Shown: positions 34,603 to 43,748, numbered from the stretch's first letter. The stretch is 64,000 bases of DNA from Klebsiella sp. WP3-W18-ESBL-02 (GCF_014168815.1 NZ_AP021972.1:3286001-3350000); one strand, 5' to 3'. The notes: generated by a model from the sequence alone, not told the origin. Numbers and translations are program-made.

Positions 34603-36543
34603 TTATTCCCGCGCCAGCGCATCCACCGGATCGAGCCGCGCGGCGTTACGTGCCGGCAGCCAGCCAAAGAGTACGCCGGTTAAGGTAGAGCAGATAAATG
34701 CCGTCAGCAGCGCCAGCGGCGAGAAGCCTATCTCCCAGCCCGGCAGCACCAGCTGAAGCAGCAGTGCAATCATCAGTGAGAGGGTCACCCCCAGCGCACC
34801 GCCGACCAGACAAACCAGAACGGCTTCGATTAAAAACTGCTGCAGCACGTTACTCGCCCGCGCACCTACCGCCATCCGAATACCAATTTCACGCGTCCGT
34901 TCCGTCACCGACACCAGCATAATATTCATCACGCCGATACCGCCGACCACCAACGAGATCACCGCGACCAGCGTTAAGAACAGCTGTAATGTATGTGTGG
35001 TGCGTTCCGCCGTTTTCAAGACGCTGTCCATGTTCCAGACGAAGAAATCTTTTTTTCCGTGGCGCAGCGTCAGGAGTCGGGTCAGCTGCTCTTCAGCTAT
35101 TCCGCTGTCGTAGCCCTCTTTGACTCTGACGGTAATCGAATTGAGCCACGCCTGGCCCATCACCCGCCCGGCCATCGTTGAATAGGGCATCCAGACGCGC
35201 AAAATTTTGCTGCTGCCAAACATCGACTGCTTCTCATCCGCCACGCCAATCACCGTCGCGGGCGTGTTACCTACCAGAATCACTTCTCCGACCACGCGGG
35301 CTTTGTCAGGGAACAGCTGGCGGCGCGTATTGCTGTCCAGCACCACCACCTGCGAGCGCTCGGCCGCCTGCACATCATTAAAGGTATTCCCTTCGCTGAA
35401 GGTCATGCCGTAAACGTTAAAGTAGTGCTGCCCGATGCCCTGCACGCTGGCGGCTACGTCGATATTGCCCGCGCGAATGCGCAGGTTTTTTGATACCGAC
35501 GGCGTTACCGAACTGACCCAGGACTGCTTTTCAATCGCCAGCAGGTCGTCATATTTGAGCGACTGCTGATACTGCGGGTCATCATCGCCGAAATCTTTGC
35601 CTGGATAGACGTCAATCGTATTGGTCCCGATGGAGCGAATATCTGCCAGCACCATCTGTTTCGCCGCGTCGCCCACCACCACAATCGAGACCACCGATGC
35701 AATGCCGATAATGATCCCCAGCATGGTCAGCAGCGTCCGCATTTTGTTGGCGACCATCGCCAGCCAGGCCATCGACAGCGCTTCGCGAAAGCTGTTGTTG
35801 AACTGCCGCCAGCCGGAAGCGTCCTGCCGCGGTGGCGCAGGTGCCGTAACCGACGTCGGCCGCGCCGGTGGATTGTGAATTATTTCACCGTCGCGAATCT
35901 CAATCACCCGTTCCGCCTGCGCGGCGACCTGCGGATCGTGGGTCACGATAATAATGGTGTGCCCCTGCTCTTTAAGCTGATGCAGAATCGCCATGACCTC
36001 TTCACCCGAACGGCTGTCCAGCGCGCCGGTGGGTTCATCGGCCAGGATCACCTGACCGCCGTTCATCAACGCACGGGCAATACTCACCCGCTGCTGCTGG
36101 CCGCCGGAAAGCTGCGACGGCACGTAGTCCACGCGATCCGCCAACCCCAAACGCTGCAACAACTGCTTTGCCCGCTCAAGCCGCGCCTTACGATCCTGCC
36201 CGGCATACACCGCCGGAACCTCCACGTTCTGCGCCGCCGTCAGGTGCGACAGCAGATGGTAGCGCTGGAAGATAAAACCAAAGTGCTCACGCCGCAGCGC
36301 CGCCAGCGCGTCGCCGTCAAGCGTCGCCACGTCGGTCCCCGCCACGCGGTAGGTGCCGCCGGTGGGTTTATCCAGGCAGCCCAGAATGTTCATCAGCGTT
36401 GATTTGCCCGAGCCGGAGGCCCCGACGATCGCCACCATTTCCCCGGCGTTAATCTGTAGCGAAATGCCTTTCAGCACTTCCACGCTGCCGTCACCGGAGG
36501 GGTAGCTGCGCCGAATATCGGTCAGTTCAAGCAGTGCGGTCAT
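34603..36543 (-). CDS. macB: MacB macrolide/enterotoxin ABC exporter, ATPase-permease
   Basis: MacB is a mechanotransmission-type ABC transporter of the inner membrane that drives substrate from the periplasm through MacA and TolC. Substrates include macrolides, peptide toxins and siderophore-like molecules. The product is 646 aa. The N-terminal ATPase has Walker A GASGSGKST (about residues 42-50), signature LSGGQQQRVSIARAL (about 144-158) and Walker B VILADEPTGALD. A membrane helix near 275-295 precedes a large periplasmic domain, and three C-terminal helices follow (about 525-635). Its ATG overlaps the macA stop by 4 bp, so translation is coupled. Confidence 0.97.
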   Translation of the reverse strand: MTALLELTDIRRSYPSGDGSVEVLKGISLQINAGEMVAIVGASGSGKSTLMNILGCLDKPTGGTYRVAGTDVATLDGDALAALRREHFGFIFQRYHLLSHLTAAQNVEVPAVYAGQDRKARLERAKQLLQRLGLADRVDYVPSQLSGGQQQRVSIARALMNGGQVILADEPTGALDSRSGEEVMAILHQLKEQGHTIIIVTHDPQVAAQAERVIEIRDGEIIHNPPARPTSVTAPAPPRQDASGWRQFNNSFREALSMAWLAMVANKMRTLLTMLGIIIGIASVVSIVVVGDAAKQMVLADIRSIGTNTIDVYPGKDFGDDDPQYQQSLKYDDLLAIEKQSWVSSVTPSVSKNLRIRAGNIDVAASVQGIGQHYFNVYGMTFSEGNTFNDVQAAERSQVVVLDSNTRRQLFPDKARVVGEVILVGNTPATVIGVADEKQSMFGSSKILRVWMPYSTMAGRVMGQAWLNSITVRVKEGYDSGIAEEQLTRLLTLRHGKKDFFVWNMDSVLKTAERTTHTLQLFLTLVAVISLVVGGIGVMNIMLVSVTERTREIGIRMAVGARASNVLQQFLIEAVLVCLVGGALGVTLSLMIALLLQLVLPGWEIGFSPLALLTAFICSTLTGVLFGWLPARNAARLDPVDALARE

Positions 36544-37655
36544 TTTGCCGCCCCGGCTTTACCCTCACCGATAATCACTTCATCGCCCGCTTCCAGCCCT
36601 TTGGCAATCTCCACATCGGTATCATTACGCGCGCCGATCACCACTTCACGGGTTTTGACTTCACCGTTGCGCAGCAGGCGGACGTTGTAGCGATTGTCGC
36701 CCACGTTATCGCCCAGCGCCGACAGCGGAATGGTCAGCACGTCGTTCACGCCGCCCAGTTGAATATGCACCTGCGCGGTCATTTCCAGGCGCAGTACGCC
36801 GTTCGGGTTCGGCACTTCAAAACGCGCATAGTAGAAGATGGCATCGTTCACTTTTTCCGGCGTTGGCAGGATGTCTTTCAACGTCCCTTCATAGCGCGTC
36901 AGCGGATCGCCAAGCACCGTAAACCAGGCCTTCTGCCCCGGCTTAAGGTGGATCACATCAGCCTCAGAAACCTGCGCTTTCACCAGCATGGTGCTGAGAT
37001 CCGCCAGCGTCAGAATGTTCGGTGCCTGCTGCGCGGCAATCACCGTTTGCCCCTGTAAGGTGGTAATTTGCGTCACTTCACCGCGCATCGGTGCCACGAT
37101 GCGGGTGTAGTCGAGGTTAGTTTTCGCCGTATCAAGCGAGGCCTGGTTACGTTTAATCTGGGCATCAATGGTGCCAATTTGCGCCTGTTTAACGGCCATA
37201 TTGGTTGCGGCTGTATCCAGATCCTGGCGTGAAACGGCCTGCGTTTTTGCCAGTTGCTGCTGGCGAGCGTAGGTCACGCTCGCCAGCTTCCACTCGGCTT
37301 CCGCCTGCCTGCGCTGCGCGCGCAGTTCCATCAGCGTAGCGTCGACTTCTCGAATCTGGTTTTCCGCCTGTTCAGGATCGATAACCCCCAGAAGCTGATC
37401 TTTCACCACTTTATCGCCGATATTGACTGACAGCGTTTTTAACTGCCCGCTCACCTGCGCGCCAACGTCAACTTTGCGCAGCGCATCAAGCTTACCGGTG
37501 GCGAGCACGCTCTGCTCCAGCGCGCCTTTACGCACAATCAGCGTTTGGTAATTGGGCAACGGCGCGTTCAGCATTTTCCAGACGGCAATCAGCGCCACTG
37601 CCGCAACGACGATCGCTATCCCATACCGCTTTTTGAATTTTCCCTTAATGTTCAT
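36540..37655 (-). CDS. macA: MacA periplasmic adaptor of the MacAB-TolC pump
   Basis: MacA is the membrane-fusion protein that bridges MacB and TolC and stimulates the MacB ATPase. The product is 371 aa, beginning MNIKGKFKKRYGIAIVV, with one N-terminal membrane anchor (about residues 11-28). The lipoyl half-motif GAQVSGQLKTLSV is near residue 66, a long alpha-hairpin coiled coil follows (about 95-175), and beta-barrel and membrane-proximal domains complete it. It is divergent from the virK/ybjX-like gene. A PhoP-like element in the 162-bp shared region (37704-37720) is in forward orientation for macA. Confidence 0.96.
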   Translation of the reverse strand: MNIKGKFKKRYGIAIVVAAVALIAVWKMLNAPLPNYQTLIVRKGALEQSVLATGKLDALRKVDVGAQVSGQLKTLSVNIGDKVVKDQLLGVIDPEQAENQIREVDATLMELRAQRRQAEAEWKLASVTYARQQQLAKTQAVSRQDLDTAATNMAVKQAQIGTIDAQIKRNQASLDTAKTNLDYTRIVAPMRGEVTQITTLQGQTVIAAQQAPNILTLADLSTMLVKAQVSEADVIHLKPGQKAWFTVLGDPLTRYEGTLKDILPTPEKVNDAIFYYARFEVPNPNGVLRLEMTAQVHIQLGGVNDVLTIPLSALGDNVGDNRYNVRLLRNGEVKTREVVIGARNDTDVEIAKGLEAGDEVIIGEGKAGAAK

Positions 37656-37703
37656 AAAAATCCTGAATTCCAGAAATATTTCGACAAAATGTGCAGACCA
37701 ACT

Positions 37704-37720
37704 TCAACAATGGTTAAACG
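37704..37720 (-). promoter_or_regulatory. Degenerate PhoP-box-like direct repeat between macA and the first virK/ybjX gene
   Basis: On the minus strand CGTTTA-accat-TGTTGA resembles the PhoP direct repeat (T/G)GTTTA-N5-(T/G)GTTTA, with one mismatch in each half. It lies 97 bp before the start at 37818. This is close to the 91 bp separating a perfect box from the second paralogue, and the orientation is the same. It is also 49 bp upstream of macA. It is a candidate only. Confidence 0.4.
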
Positions 37721-37817
37721 GCTGATGAAAAGTCCTGGCTAAAACTGGCGTATTGCTAATTGATTCAATTGAGTGATGTTAAAATCATCATTCATATGTA
37801 ATTCTGGATAGTTAACC

Positions 37818-38771
37818 ATGTCACAGCTCAGCGATAATTCATTCGAGACGTCCCGCCAACCTACCGCCCTCGGCCTCTTTTTCAGCCTGTTCAGCGGCCA
37901 ATGGCGCCCAGGTGAATTCTGGCACCAGCGCAGCTTCCGGCGGAAGTTTATGCTGCGTTCTTTACTGATGCCGCGCCTGAGTCGTGAATGGATGAATGAG
38001 CTGTCCCATTGGTCTCATCTGAGCACCCTGCTTACGCGCCAGCCGCGTCTGCCGGTGCGCCTGCATCGCCCGTATCTGGCGGTTAATTTTAGCCGCCATC
38101 AGGTGCTGGACGCGCTGCGCTATCACTATACCCTGCTGTCCGAGGCCATGTCCTCAGAAGAGTTTGCCACCTACCTGAATACACAGGCCCTGCCGCTGGC
38201 GCAAATTGAAGGTAAAAATGGTGACATCTTTACCCTTGAGCTGACTATGCAGATTAATCTGGATAAAGAGGGTGATAGCACCATTCTTATCCGCAACGCT
38301 GACGGCGACGTGTTGGCCGAAATGACCTTCACCCTGCTGAATTACCACAACCAGCGCACGCTGTTTATTGGCGGCCTGCAGGGCGGTAAGCGCAATCTGC
38401 CGCACGAAGCGATTCAGAATGCCACCAAGTCCTGCCACGGCTTGTTCCCAAAACGCCTGGTCATGGAAGCCGTTTGCCGCTTTGCCGAGCGCCTGCACGT
38501 GGAGCAAATTCTGGCCGTCAGTAACGAGGTGCACATTTTCCGCGGCGAACGTTACCAGGATAAGAACAAAAAGATCCTTTCAGATTATGACACCTTCTGG
38601 GAGGCCGTGGGCGGCGAATGCGATAAAGAAGGGTACTTCCATATTCCTGTTGCCATCGCGCGTAAAGATATTGCTGAAATCGCAAGTAAAAAACGCGCAG
38701 AGTACCGCCGTCGCTATGAGCTTCTGGATGCCATTCAGAGCCAGATGTCGGGGCTTTTTAGCCAGCCTTAA
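37818..38771 (+). CDS. ybjX: VirK/YbjX family protein (DUF535), first paralogue
   Basis: The 317-aa product belongs to the DUF535 VirK/YbjX family, cytosolic proteins linked to antimicrobial-peptide resistance and virulence-factor maturation in Shigella and Salmonella. The biochemical activity is not known. The family blocks are clear: FRRKFMLRSLLMPRLSREWM (about residues 40-59), FIGGLQGGKRNLPHEAIQNATK, HGLFPKRLVMEAV and KKRAEYRRRYELLDAIQSQ at the C-terminus. The position next to macA and ybjD is that of E. coli ybjX. A second paralogue follows after 173 bp, sharing nearly all these blocks. The copy that is orthologous to E. coli ybjX was not resolved with certainty. Confidence 0.85.
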   Translation: MSQLSDNSFETSRQPTALGLFFSLFSGQWRPGEFWHQRSFRRKFMLRSLLMPRLSREWMNELSHWSHLSTLLTRQPRLPVRLHRPYLAVNFSRHQVLDALRYHYTLLSEAMSSEEFATYLNTQALPLAQIEGKNGDIFTLELTMQINLDKEGDSTILIRNADGDVLAEMTFTLLNYHNQRTLFIGGLQGGKRNLPHEAIQNATKSCHGLFPKRLVMEAVCRFAERLHVEQILAVSNEVHIFRGERYQDKNKKILSDYDTFWEAVGGECDKEGYFHIPVAIARKDIAEIASKKRAEYRRRYELLDAIQSQMSGLFSQP

Positions 38772-38777
38772 TGTCCC

Positions 38778-38809
38778 TTCCCGCGCGCTGATAACATAGC
38801 GCGCGGGAA
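38778..38809. other. Perfect 12-bp inverted repeat after the first virK/ybjX gene
   Basis: TTCCCGCGCGCT and AGCGCGCGGGAA flank an 8-nt loop, 6 nt past the stop codon. The stem is strong, but no T run follows on either strand, so it is not a classical terminator. It may stabilise the 3' end or act with Rho. Confidence 0.7.
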
Positions 38810-38836
38810 ATGAACAAAAATGAACACGACCAAACC

Positions 38837-38853
38837 TAAACAATTCATAAACA
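38837..38853 (-). promoter_or_regulatory. PhoP box upstream of the second virK/ybjX paralogue
   Basis: On the minus strand the text is TGTTTA-TGAAT-TGTTTA, a perfect direct repeat with the PhoP spacing of 5 nt. It lies 91 bp before the start codon at 38945, in reverse orientation relative to the gene. Reverse-oriented PhoP boxes are known. It predicts induction by low magnesium or cationic peptides. Confidence 0.7.
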
Positions 38854-38944
38854 AAGCATAAGCTTCACAATCTTTGCATTTGTTGAAATTTCATTGAAGA
38901 TCCCGCTGATTAAATGGGCAAAACCTCCAAATGAGATTTTTCTT

Positions 38945-39901
38945 ATGTCGAGCATTGCCGCAATTCCACACTCCACTCTTCCGCAACCAGAATCCAGCTG
39001 GCAGCTTTTTCGGCTGCTATCGACCGGCGCATTAACGCCGGGCCGCGCGTGGAAAAACCCGGCGTACCGACGTAAATTCCTGCTGCGATCGCTGAGCACG
39101 CCGCGCATGACCGGCAAACTGCTGGGGAGCCTGGCAAAACAGCCGCATCTGATGGAGATCCTTCGCGTACAGCCCGGCCTCCCGTGCCGTCTGCACCGCC
39201 CCTGGCTGTGCACGCACATGAGTCATCAGCAAACCATCAATGCCCTTTGCTGGCACTATCGGCAGATGCTGGATACGCTGCCGGAAAACGTCGCCAGCGA
39301 CTATCTGTCAACGCACGGTGCGCTGCTGGCAACGCTCACCGGCAAAGATGAACAGCAGTACAGCATTCGCCTGTGCGCCGACGCAATGCTCGACAAAGAA
39401 GGCGAAGCTACGCTGACCTTCCACGACCAGAACCAGACCATACTGGCGGAGCTGACGTTTACCCTGTGCCAGTACAACGGCGTGAATACGTTCTTCGTCG
39501 GCGGCCTGCAGGGTGCGAAGGCCGATGTTCCGCATCAGCTTATCCAGAGTGCGACCAAAGCCTGTCACGGCCTGTTCCCGAAACGGCTGGTGGTGGATGC
39601 CATGTTAACGCTGGGCACGCTGCTGTCGGTCGAGCACGTACGTGCGGTCAGTAACGAAACGCATATCTATCGCAGCCTGCGCTACCGCCGTAAGAAACGC
39701 GGTAAACTGCATGCGGATTACAACAGCTTCTGGGAGTCGCTGGGCGCGGCGACCGATGGCGAAGGGGATTACGTTTTACCGCTGGCGCTGCCGCGTAAAA
39801 CCATGGAAGAGATAGCCAGTAAGAAACGCGCCGAGTATCGACGCCGCTACGAGCTGCTGGACGCGCTCCAGCAGCAGGTTGCACAAACCGTTCAGCCTTA
39901 A
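38945..39901 (+). CDS. VirK/YbjX family protein (DUF535), second paralogue
   Basis: The 318-aa product is a second DUF535 protein. It shares YRRKFLLRSLSTPRM, FVGGLQGAKADVPHQLIQSATKACHG (seen in parts), LFPKRLVVDAM, AVSNETHIYRS and KKRAEYRRRYELLDAL with its neighbour, so the pair arose by tandem duplication followed by marked divergence. The start MSSIAAIPHST at 38945 is preferred over the frame opening 17 codons earlier, because GAG lies about 10 nt before it and the shorter form matches the first copy in length. The gene ends in a 4-bp overlap with the convergent ybjD stop. A perfect PhoP box lies upstream. The role is inferred only from the family (stress and antimicrobial-peptide resistance). 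Confidence 0.85.
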   Translation: MSSIAAIPHSTLPQPESSWQLFRLLSTGALTPGRAWKNPAYRRKFLLRSLSTPRMTGKLLGSLAKQPHLMEILRVQPGLPCRLHRPWLCTHMSHQQTINALCWHYRQMLDTLPENVASDYLSTHGALLATLTGKDEQQYSIRLCADAMLDKEGEATLTFHDQNQTILAELTFTLCQYNGVNTFFVGGLQGAKADVPHQLIQSATKACHGLFPKRLVVDAMLTLGTLLSVEHVRAVSNETHIYRSLRYRRKKRGKLHADYNSFWESLGAATDGEGDYVLPLALPRKTMEEIASKKRAEYRRRYELLDALQQQVAQTVQP

Positions 39902-41556
39902 TCCGCTTTCCCGCGCGCCAGCCAGACCACGCGGGAAAACATTTTCTTCAGCAACGGCGGCACCGCCTCCACACCGCGCCGCCCGGCTTCCATCGCCACC
40001 TCAATGGCGAGATCCGGCTTTGATGAACGGTGAATCGCCTTGGTGATGACCCGACGCATATTCATCGGCACATTGTCAGGCAGCTGCGCCACGCGATGGT
40101 AGACGGTGGCGAATCCCTGCCGATACATAAAGTGTTCCATATCCGGCGCGGGCAGCGTAGTCAGATGATGATGTTCCGCCTCGCGATCGTTGTTCAGCAG
40201 ACCGCGCACCGTTGCAGCATACTTTTTCCCCGCCTCATCGCCGTCGACCAGCACGTGCCATTCAATGCCCATGCGGCGAGCAAATTTCACCAACGGCTTC
40301 AGCCCGGACTGGGCAAACTCAATGACCTTCACCCCCTCCGCATCAAAGTGATGACCACACTGGCGCGCCAGTTCGTTGATAACCCAAGTCTCCGTTTCCC
40401 CTTCGACCAGCAGCCAGCAGCGTGCAAAGAGCGATGAGGCGCGGTTAAAGCGGATATGAAACGAAATTCGCCGGCTGTCTTCGGCATTCATTCCCTCGGG
40501 CCCCAGACGCCATGCAGACACGCGGGACGACTCGCGCACCAACCGGCAGACGTTTTGCATCGGCGTCAGCGACAGCAGCTCGCCGGAATTGGTGGTCGCC
40601 ACCCGCTGTAAAGGCAGCAGGTTCAGCAGGCTCCAGGCCACCGACAGCATAATCGGATGCAGCCGCGTTTCCGGGTCTTCCACCAGCAGCAGCGGACGCG
40701 CATCTCTATCGAGCTTGACCGCTCCCTTGGCCTGCAGCAACGTGGCAAACATGCCCAAAAGGATCACCCGGTGGTTGCGCGCGCCGGGTTTGTCGATCAT
40801 CCGATTGATCAGATCCAGATAACGCCAGCTGCGCTGCTCATCGTGCGAGCGGCGGCGCATCAAACGCTGAATCGCCGGGCCAGAGCCTTGCTCAGAAAAG
40901 TAGTGTTCCAGCAGTTGCCCCATGGCCGCCAGCCCCTGACGGATTTGGCCATCGCTGAGATTCTGCGGGCTGGTGACCAGCTCACGGGAAAGGAAATCGA
41001 GCTGACGAGCGGTGATTTCCACGTCGGGAACATCCGGCACGGTGCCGCTGCGAATGCGTCGCATAAAGCGCGCATCGCGCAGGCGCAGTACCGGCATCAG
41101 CCGGATCAGCTCGCGGGCCTGGGCGTCAATATCCGCAATGTCCAGCGCCTGGCCGTCGCTATCAATAAAGCTGCGTAGCGTCAGCACGCTGCCGTCGGCG
41201 GCCAGCTCGCCTTCCAGGCGGTAAAAAATGCGCCGATAGCCGTCATCGCACAGCGACCAGCAGTCGGATAACCCGCGATAGCGTCGCCCCCGGTAGCGGC
41301 CAGGTTCATTTTCGCGGAAGGTGAGAATAATATGCAGATGGTGTTCACGGCCCTGGACGTCGCCGGGCGGGAACCAGAAATCATTATGCACAAAGTGGTA
41401 CAGCGCATCGTGCGGCGAAAGCAGCAGCGTCAGCGCGTCGAGTAAACTCGATTTACCCCACGCGTTTTCGCCGATTAAGACGTTATTCTCCTCCAGCATT
41501 AACGACAAACGGTTAATGCCGCGAAACCCTGCAATCTCGGTGCGCTCAAGAAGCAT
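39898..41556 (-). CDS. ybjD: OLD-family ATPase/nuclease YbjD
   Basis: YbjD is a 552-aa protein of the OLD (overcoming lysogenisation defect) family: an ABC/SMC-type ATPase fused to a TOPRIM nuclease domain. Its cellular role in enterobacteria is not established; relatives include phage P2 OLD and Gabija GajA. Walker A is IGENAWGKSSLLDAL (about residues 28-42), and the ATPase Walker B region reads LLLVEDPETRLHPIM (about 288-302). The TOPRIM acidic motifs are LLVEGETETWV (about 384-394) and VLVDGDEAGKKY (about 437-448), all intact. Length equals the E. coli protein. It is convergent with the second virK-like gene and divergent from aqpZ. This is a core gene, not an island gene. Confidence 0.93.
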   Translation of the reverse strand: MLLERTEIAGFRGINRLSLMLEENNVLIGENAWGKSSLLDALTLLLSPHDALYHFVHNDFWFPPGDVQGREHHLHIILTFRENEPGRYRGRRYRGLSDCWSLCDDGYRRIFYRLEGELAADGSVLTLRSFIDSDGQALDIADIDAQARELIRLMPVLRLRDARFMRRIRSGTVPDVPDVEITARQLDFLSRELVTSPQNLSDGQIRQGLAAMGQLLEHYFSEQGSGPAIQRLMRRRSHDEQRSWRYLDLINRMIDKPGARNHRVILLGMFATLLQAKGAVKLDRDARPLLLVEDPETRLHPIMLSVAWSLLNLLPLQRVATTNSGELLSLTPMQNVCRLVRESSRVSAWRLGPEGMNAEDSRRISFHIRFNRASSLFARCWLLVEGETETWVINELARQCGHHFDAEGVKVIEFAQSGLKPLVKFARRMGIEWHVLVDGDEAGKKYAATVRGLLNNDREAEHHHLTTLPAPDMEHFMYRQGFATVYHRVAQLPDNVPMNMRRVITKAIHRSSKPDLAIEVAMEAGRRGVEAVPPLLKKMFSRVVWLARGKAD

Positions 41557-41930
41557 AACTCCTCCGTAACACGATAGCGGTCATCCTTTCGTTATCGGCA
41601 GTATAGCGGCATGCGCGGCGCTTGACACCCGGCGCGGCCCCCACTTTCTGACGGACTGATGTTTTATTAACCACTGAAAGTAATAAAGTGCGCTCCCTAT
41701 CACCTTCCCCGATTATTCTGAAAATAATGCACTACACTCAAAATCAAAGAATGAATTGCTTAAGGAATAACACCACATTGTTTTGTATCAAAGTTCAGGT
41801 ACTTATTTAACTGGTGAAGGGATGACGTTCGTTTTTAAAATAATGAGGACTATGCCTGCCACCCATTTTGGTAGGGATATATTCAGTCGTCACCCTTTAT
41901 GACGATAATATTTTTTAATTCGAGGTGGTT
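41557..41930. promoter_or_regulatory. ybjD-aqpZ divergent intergenic region
   Basis: This 374-bp gap contains no gene. It must hold the ybjD and aqpZ promoters. The aqpZ ribosome site GAGGTGG lies just before its start (41920-41930). No repeat, hairpin or operator stood out; the middle portion is AT-rich. Confidence 0.5.
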
Positions 41931-42623
41931 ATGTTTAGAAAATTGGCTGCAGAGTGCTTCGGCACCTTCTGGCTGGTATTTGGTGGCTGCGGTAGCGCCG
42001 TTCTGGCGGCAGCGTTTCCAGAATTAGGGATTGGCTTTGTGGGCGTTGCGCTGGCGTTCGGTTTAACCGTTCTGACCATGGCGTTTGCCGTGGGCCATAT
42101 TTCCGGCGGCCATTTTAACCCGGCGGTCACGCTGGGCCTATGGGCCGGCGGCCGTTTCCCGGCGAAAGAGGTGATTGGCTATATTGTCGCACAGGTTGTC
42201 GGCGGGATTATTGCGGCAGCCGTACTGTACTTAATTGCCAGCGGTAAAGCGAGCTTCGATGCGGCAGCCAGCGGTTTTGCTTCCAACGGCTACGGCGAAC
42301 ACTCCCCTGGCGGCTACTCTATGCTGTCCGCTATCGTGATTGAAATTGTTCTGACCTGCGGCTTCCTGCTGGTTATTCACGGCGCAACCGATAAAAACGC
42401 GCCGGCAGGCTTTGCGCCGATCGCCATCGGCCTGGCACTGACCCTGATTCACCTGATCAGCATCCCGGTCACCAACACCTCCGTTAACCCGGCGCGTAGC
42501 ACCGCGGTAGCTATCTTCCAGGGCGGCTGGGCGCTTGACCAGCTGTGGCTGTTCTGGGTTATGCCAATCATCGGCGGTATCCTGGGTGGTGTGATTTATC
42601 GCACCCTGCTGGAAAAGAAATAA
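41931..42623 (+). CDS. aqpZ: Aquaporin Z
   Basis: AqpZ is a tetrameric inner-membrane water channel. The 230-aa product begins MFRKLAAECFGTFWLV and has six membrane helices. The two half-helix NPA motifs are HFNPAVT (about residues 61-67) and VNPARS (about 185-190), with the selectivity-filter arginine directly after the second. The start is the ATG at 41931, two codons inside the longest frame, after GAGGTGGTT. E. coli AqpZ is 231 aa. A terminator follows. Confidence 0.97.
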   Translation: MFRKLAAECFGTFWLVFGGCGSAVLAAAFPELGIGFVGVALAFGLTVLTMAFAVGHISGGHFNPAVTLGLWAGGRFPAKEVIGYIVAQVVGGIIAAAVLYLIASGKASFDAAASGFASNGYGEHSPGGYSMLSAIVIEIVLTCGFLLVIHGATDKNAPAGFAPIAIGLALTLIHLISIPVTNTSVNPARSTAVAIFQGGWALDQLWLFWVMPIIGGILGGVIYRTLLEKK

Positions 42624-42707
42624 GCCGCCTGCCGGTCTGATAGGCATAGCGCCATCACGCAGTATCAGGCACATTGCCGGATAACGGCATAGCCTTACCC
42701 GGCCTCC

Positions 42708-42739
42708 AAAGACCCGACTCTGTCGGGTCTTTCTTTTTT
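42708..42739 (+). terminator. Terminator after aqpZ
   Basis: AAAGACCCGAC-tct-GTCGGGTCTTT stem followed by CTTTTTT, 84 nt past the aqpZ stop. Confidence 0.9.
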
Positions 42740-42813
42740 CGTGGCTTTACTCAGAATGGGGTTTTCGGTAGTGTCTGTGCGCTATTTCAACACTGCAAGG
42801 AACTGAGCACGCC

Positions 42814-43713
42814 ATGTTATCGGGATTGCTAATCATTCTGGTGCCACTCATTATTGGCTACCTTATTCCCCTCACCCACCGCAGCGCGCTGCAGCTAATC
42901 AACCGTCTGCTGAGCTGGATTGTGTATCTGATTCTGTTTTTTATGGGGATCAGCCTGGCCTTTCTGGATAATCTGGCGACCAATCTCTTAGCCATCTTCC
43001 ACTATTCCTCTATTAGCATTGTGGTTATTTTATGCTGCAATATCGCGGCGCTAATGTGGCTGGAAAAAGTGTTGCCCTGGGGTCACCCACACCATCAGGA
43101 AAAATTACCCTCGCGTCTCGCGATGGCGCTGGAATCATTAAAGCTGTGCTTTGTGGTTATTGCCGGGTTCGTCCTTGGGCTGAGCGGATTATCCTTTTTG
43201 CAGCACGCCACCGACGCCAGCGAATATACGCTTATCTTCCTGCTGTTCCTTGTCGGCATCCAGCTACGAAATAGCGGCATGACGCTCCGACAAATTATTC
43301 TCAACCGCCGCGGTATGGTGATTGCGCTGGTCGTCGTCGCCAGTTCGATGGTCGCCGGGGTGATTAACGCGTTTCTGCTTGGGCTACCGCTTAAGACCGG
43401 CCTGGCCATGGCTTCCGGCTTCGGCTGGTATTCGCTGTCCGGCATTCTGCTGACCGACGCCTACGGGCCGGTTATCGGCAGTGCGACCTTCTTTAACGAC
43501 CTGGCACGCGAGCTGCTGGCGATTATGCTGATTCCCGGTCTGGTTCGCCGCAGCCGCTCTACCGCCCTCGGCCTGTGCGGTGCAACGTCGATGGACTTTA
43601 CGCTGCCCGTTCTGCAGCGCTCCGGCGGCGTCGAAATGGTGCCGCCAGCGATCGTCCACGGCTTTATTCTGAGCCTGCTGGTGCCGCTGATGATGGCCTT
43701 CTTCACCGCCTGA
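42814..43713 (+). CDS. lysO: L-lysine exporter LysO
   Basis: LysO (YbjE) is an inner-membrane exporter of L-lysine and the toxic analogue thialysine. The 299-aa product begins MLSGLLIILVPLIIGYLIP and has about eight hydrophobic helices. The family signatures ASGFGWYSLSGILLTDAYGPVIGS (in parts, about residues 199-222) and CGATSMDFTLPVLQ (about 252-265) are intact; acidic residues in these segments are needed for transport in E. coli LysO. The start at 42814 is preceded by AAGGAAC. It is between aqpZ and hcp as in E. coli. Confidence 0.95.
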   Translation: MLSGLLIILVPLIIGYLIPLTHRSALQLINRLLSWIVYLILFFMGISLAFLDNLATNLLAIFHYSSISIVVILCCNIAALMWLEKVLPWGHPHHQEKLPSRLAMALESLKLCFVVIAGFVLGLSGLSFLQHATDASEYTLIFLLFLVGIQLRNSGMTLRQIILNRRGMVIALVVVASSMVAGVINAFLLGLPLKTGLAMASGFGWYSLSGILLTDAYGPVIGSATFFNDLARELLAIMLIPGLVRRSRSTALGLCGATSMDFTLPVLQRSGGVEMVPPAIVHGFILSLLVPLMMAFFTA

Positions 43714-43748
43714 TACCTCCTTGGCGGTAGCGACGGCTGCCGCCAAAA

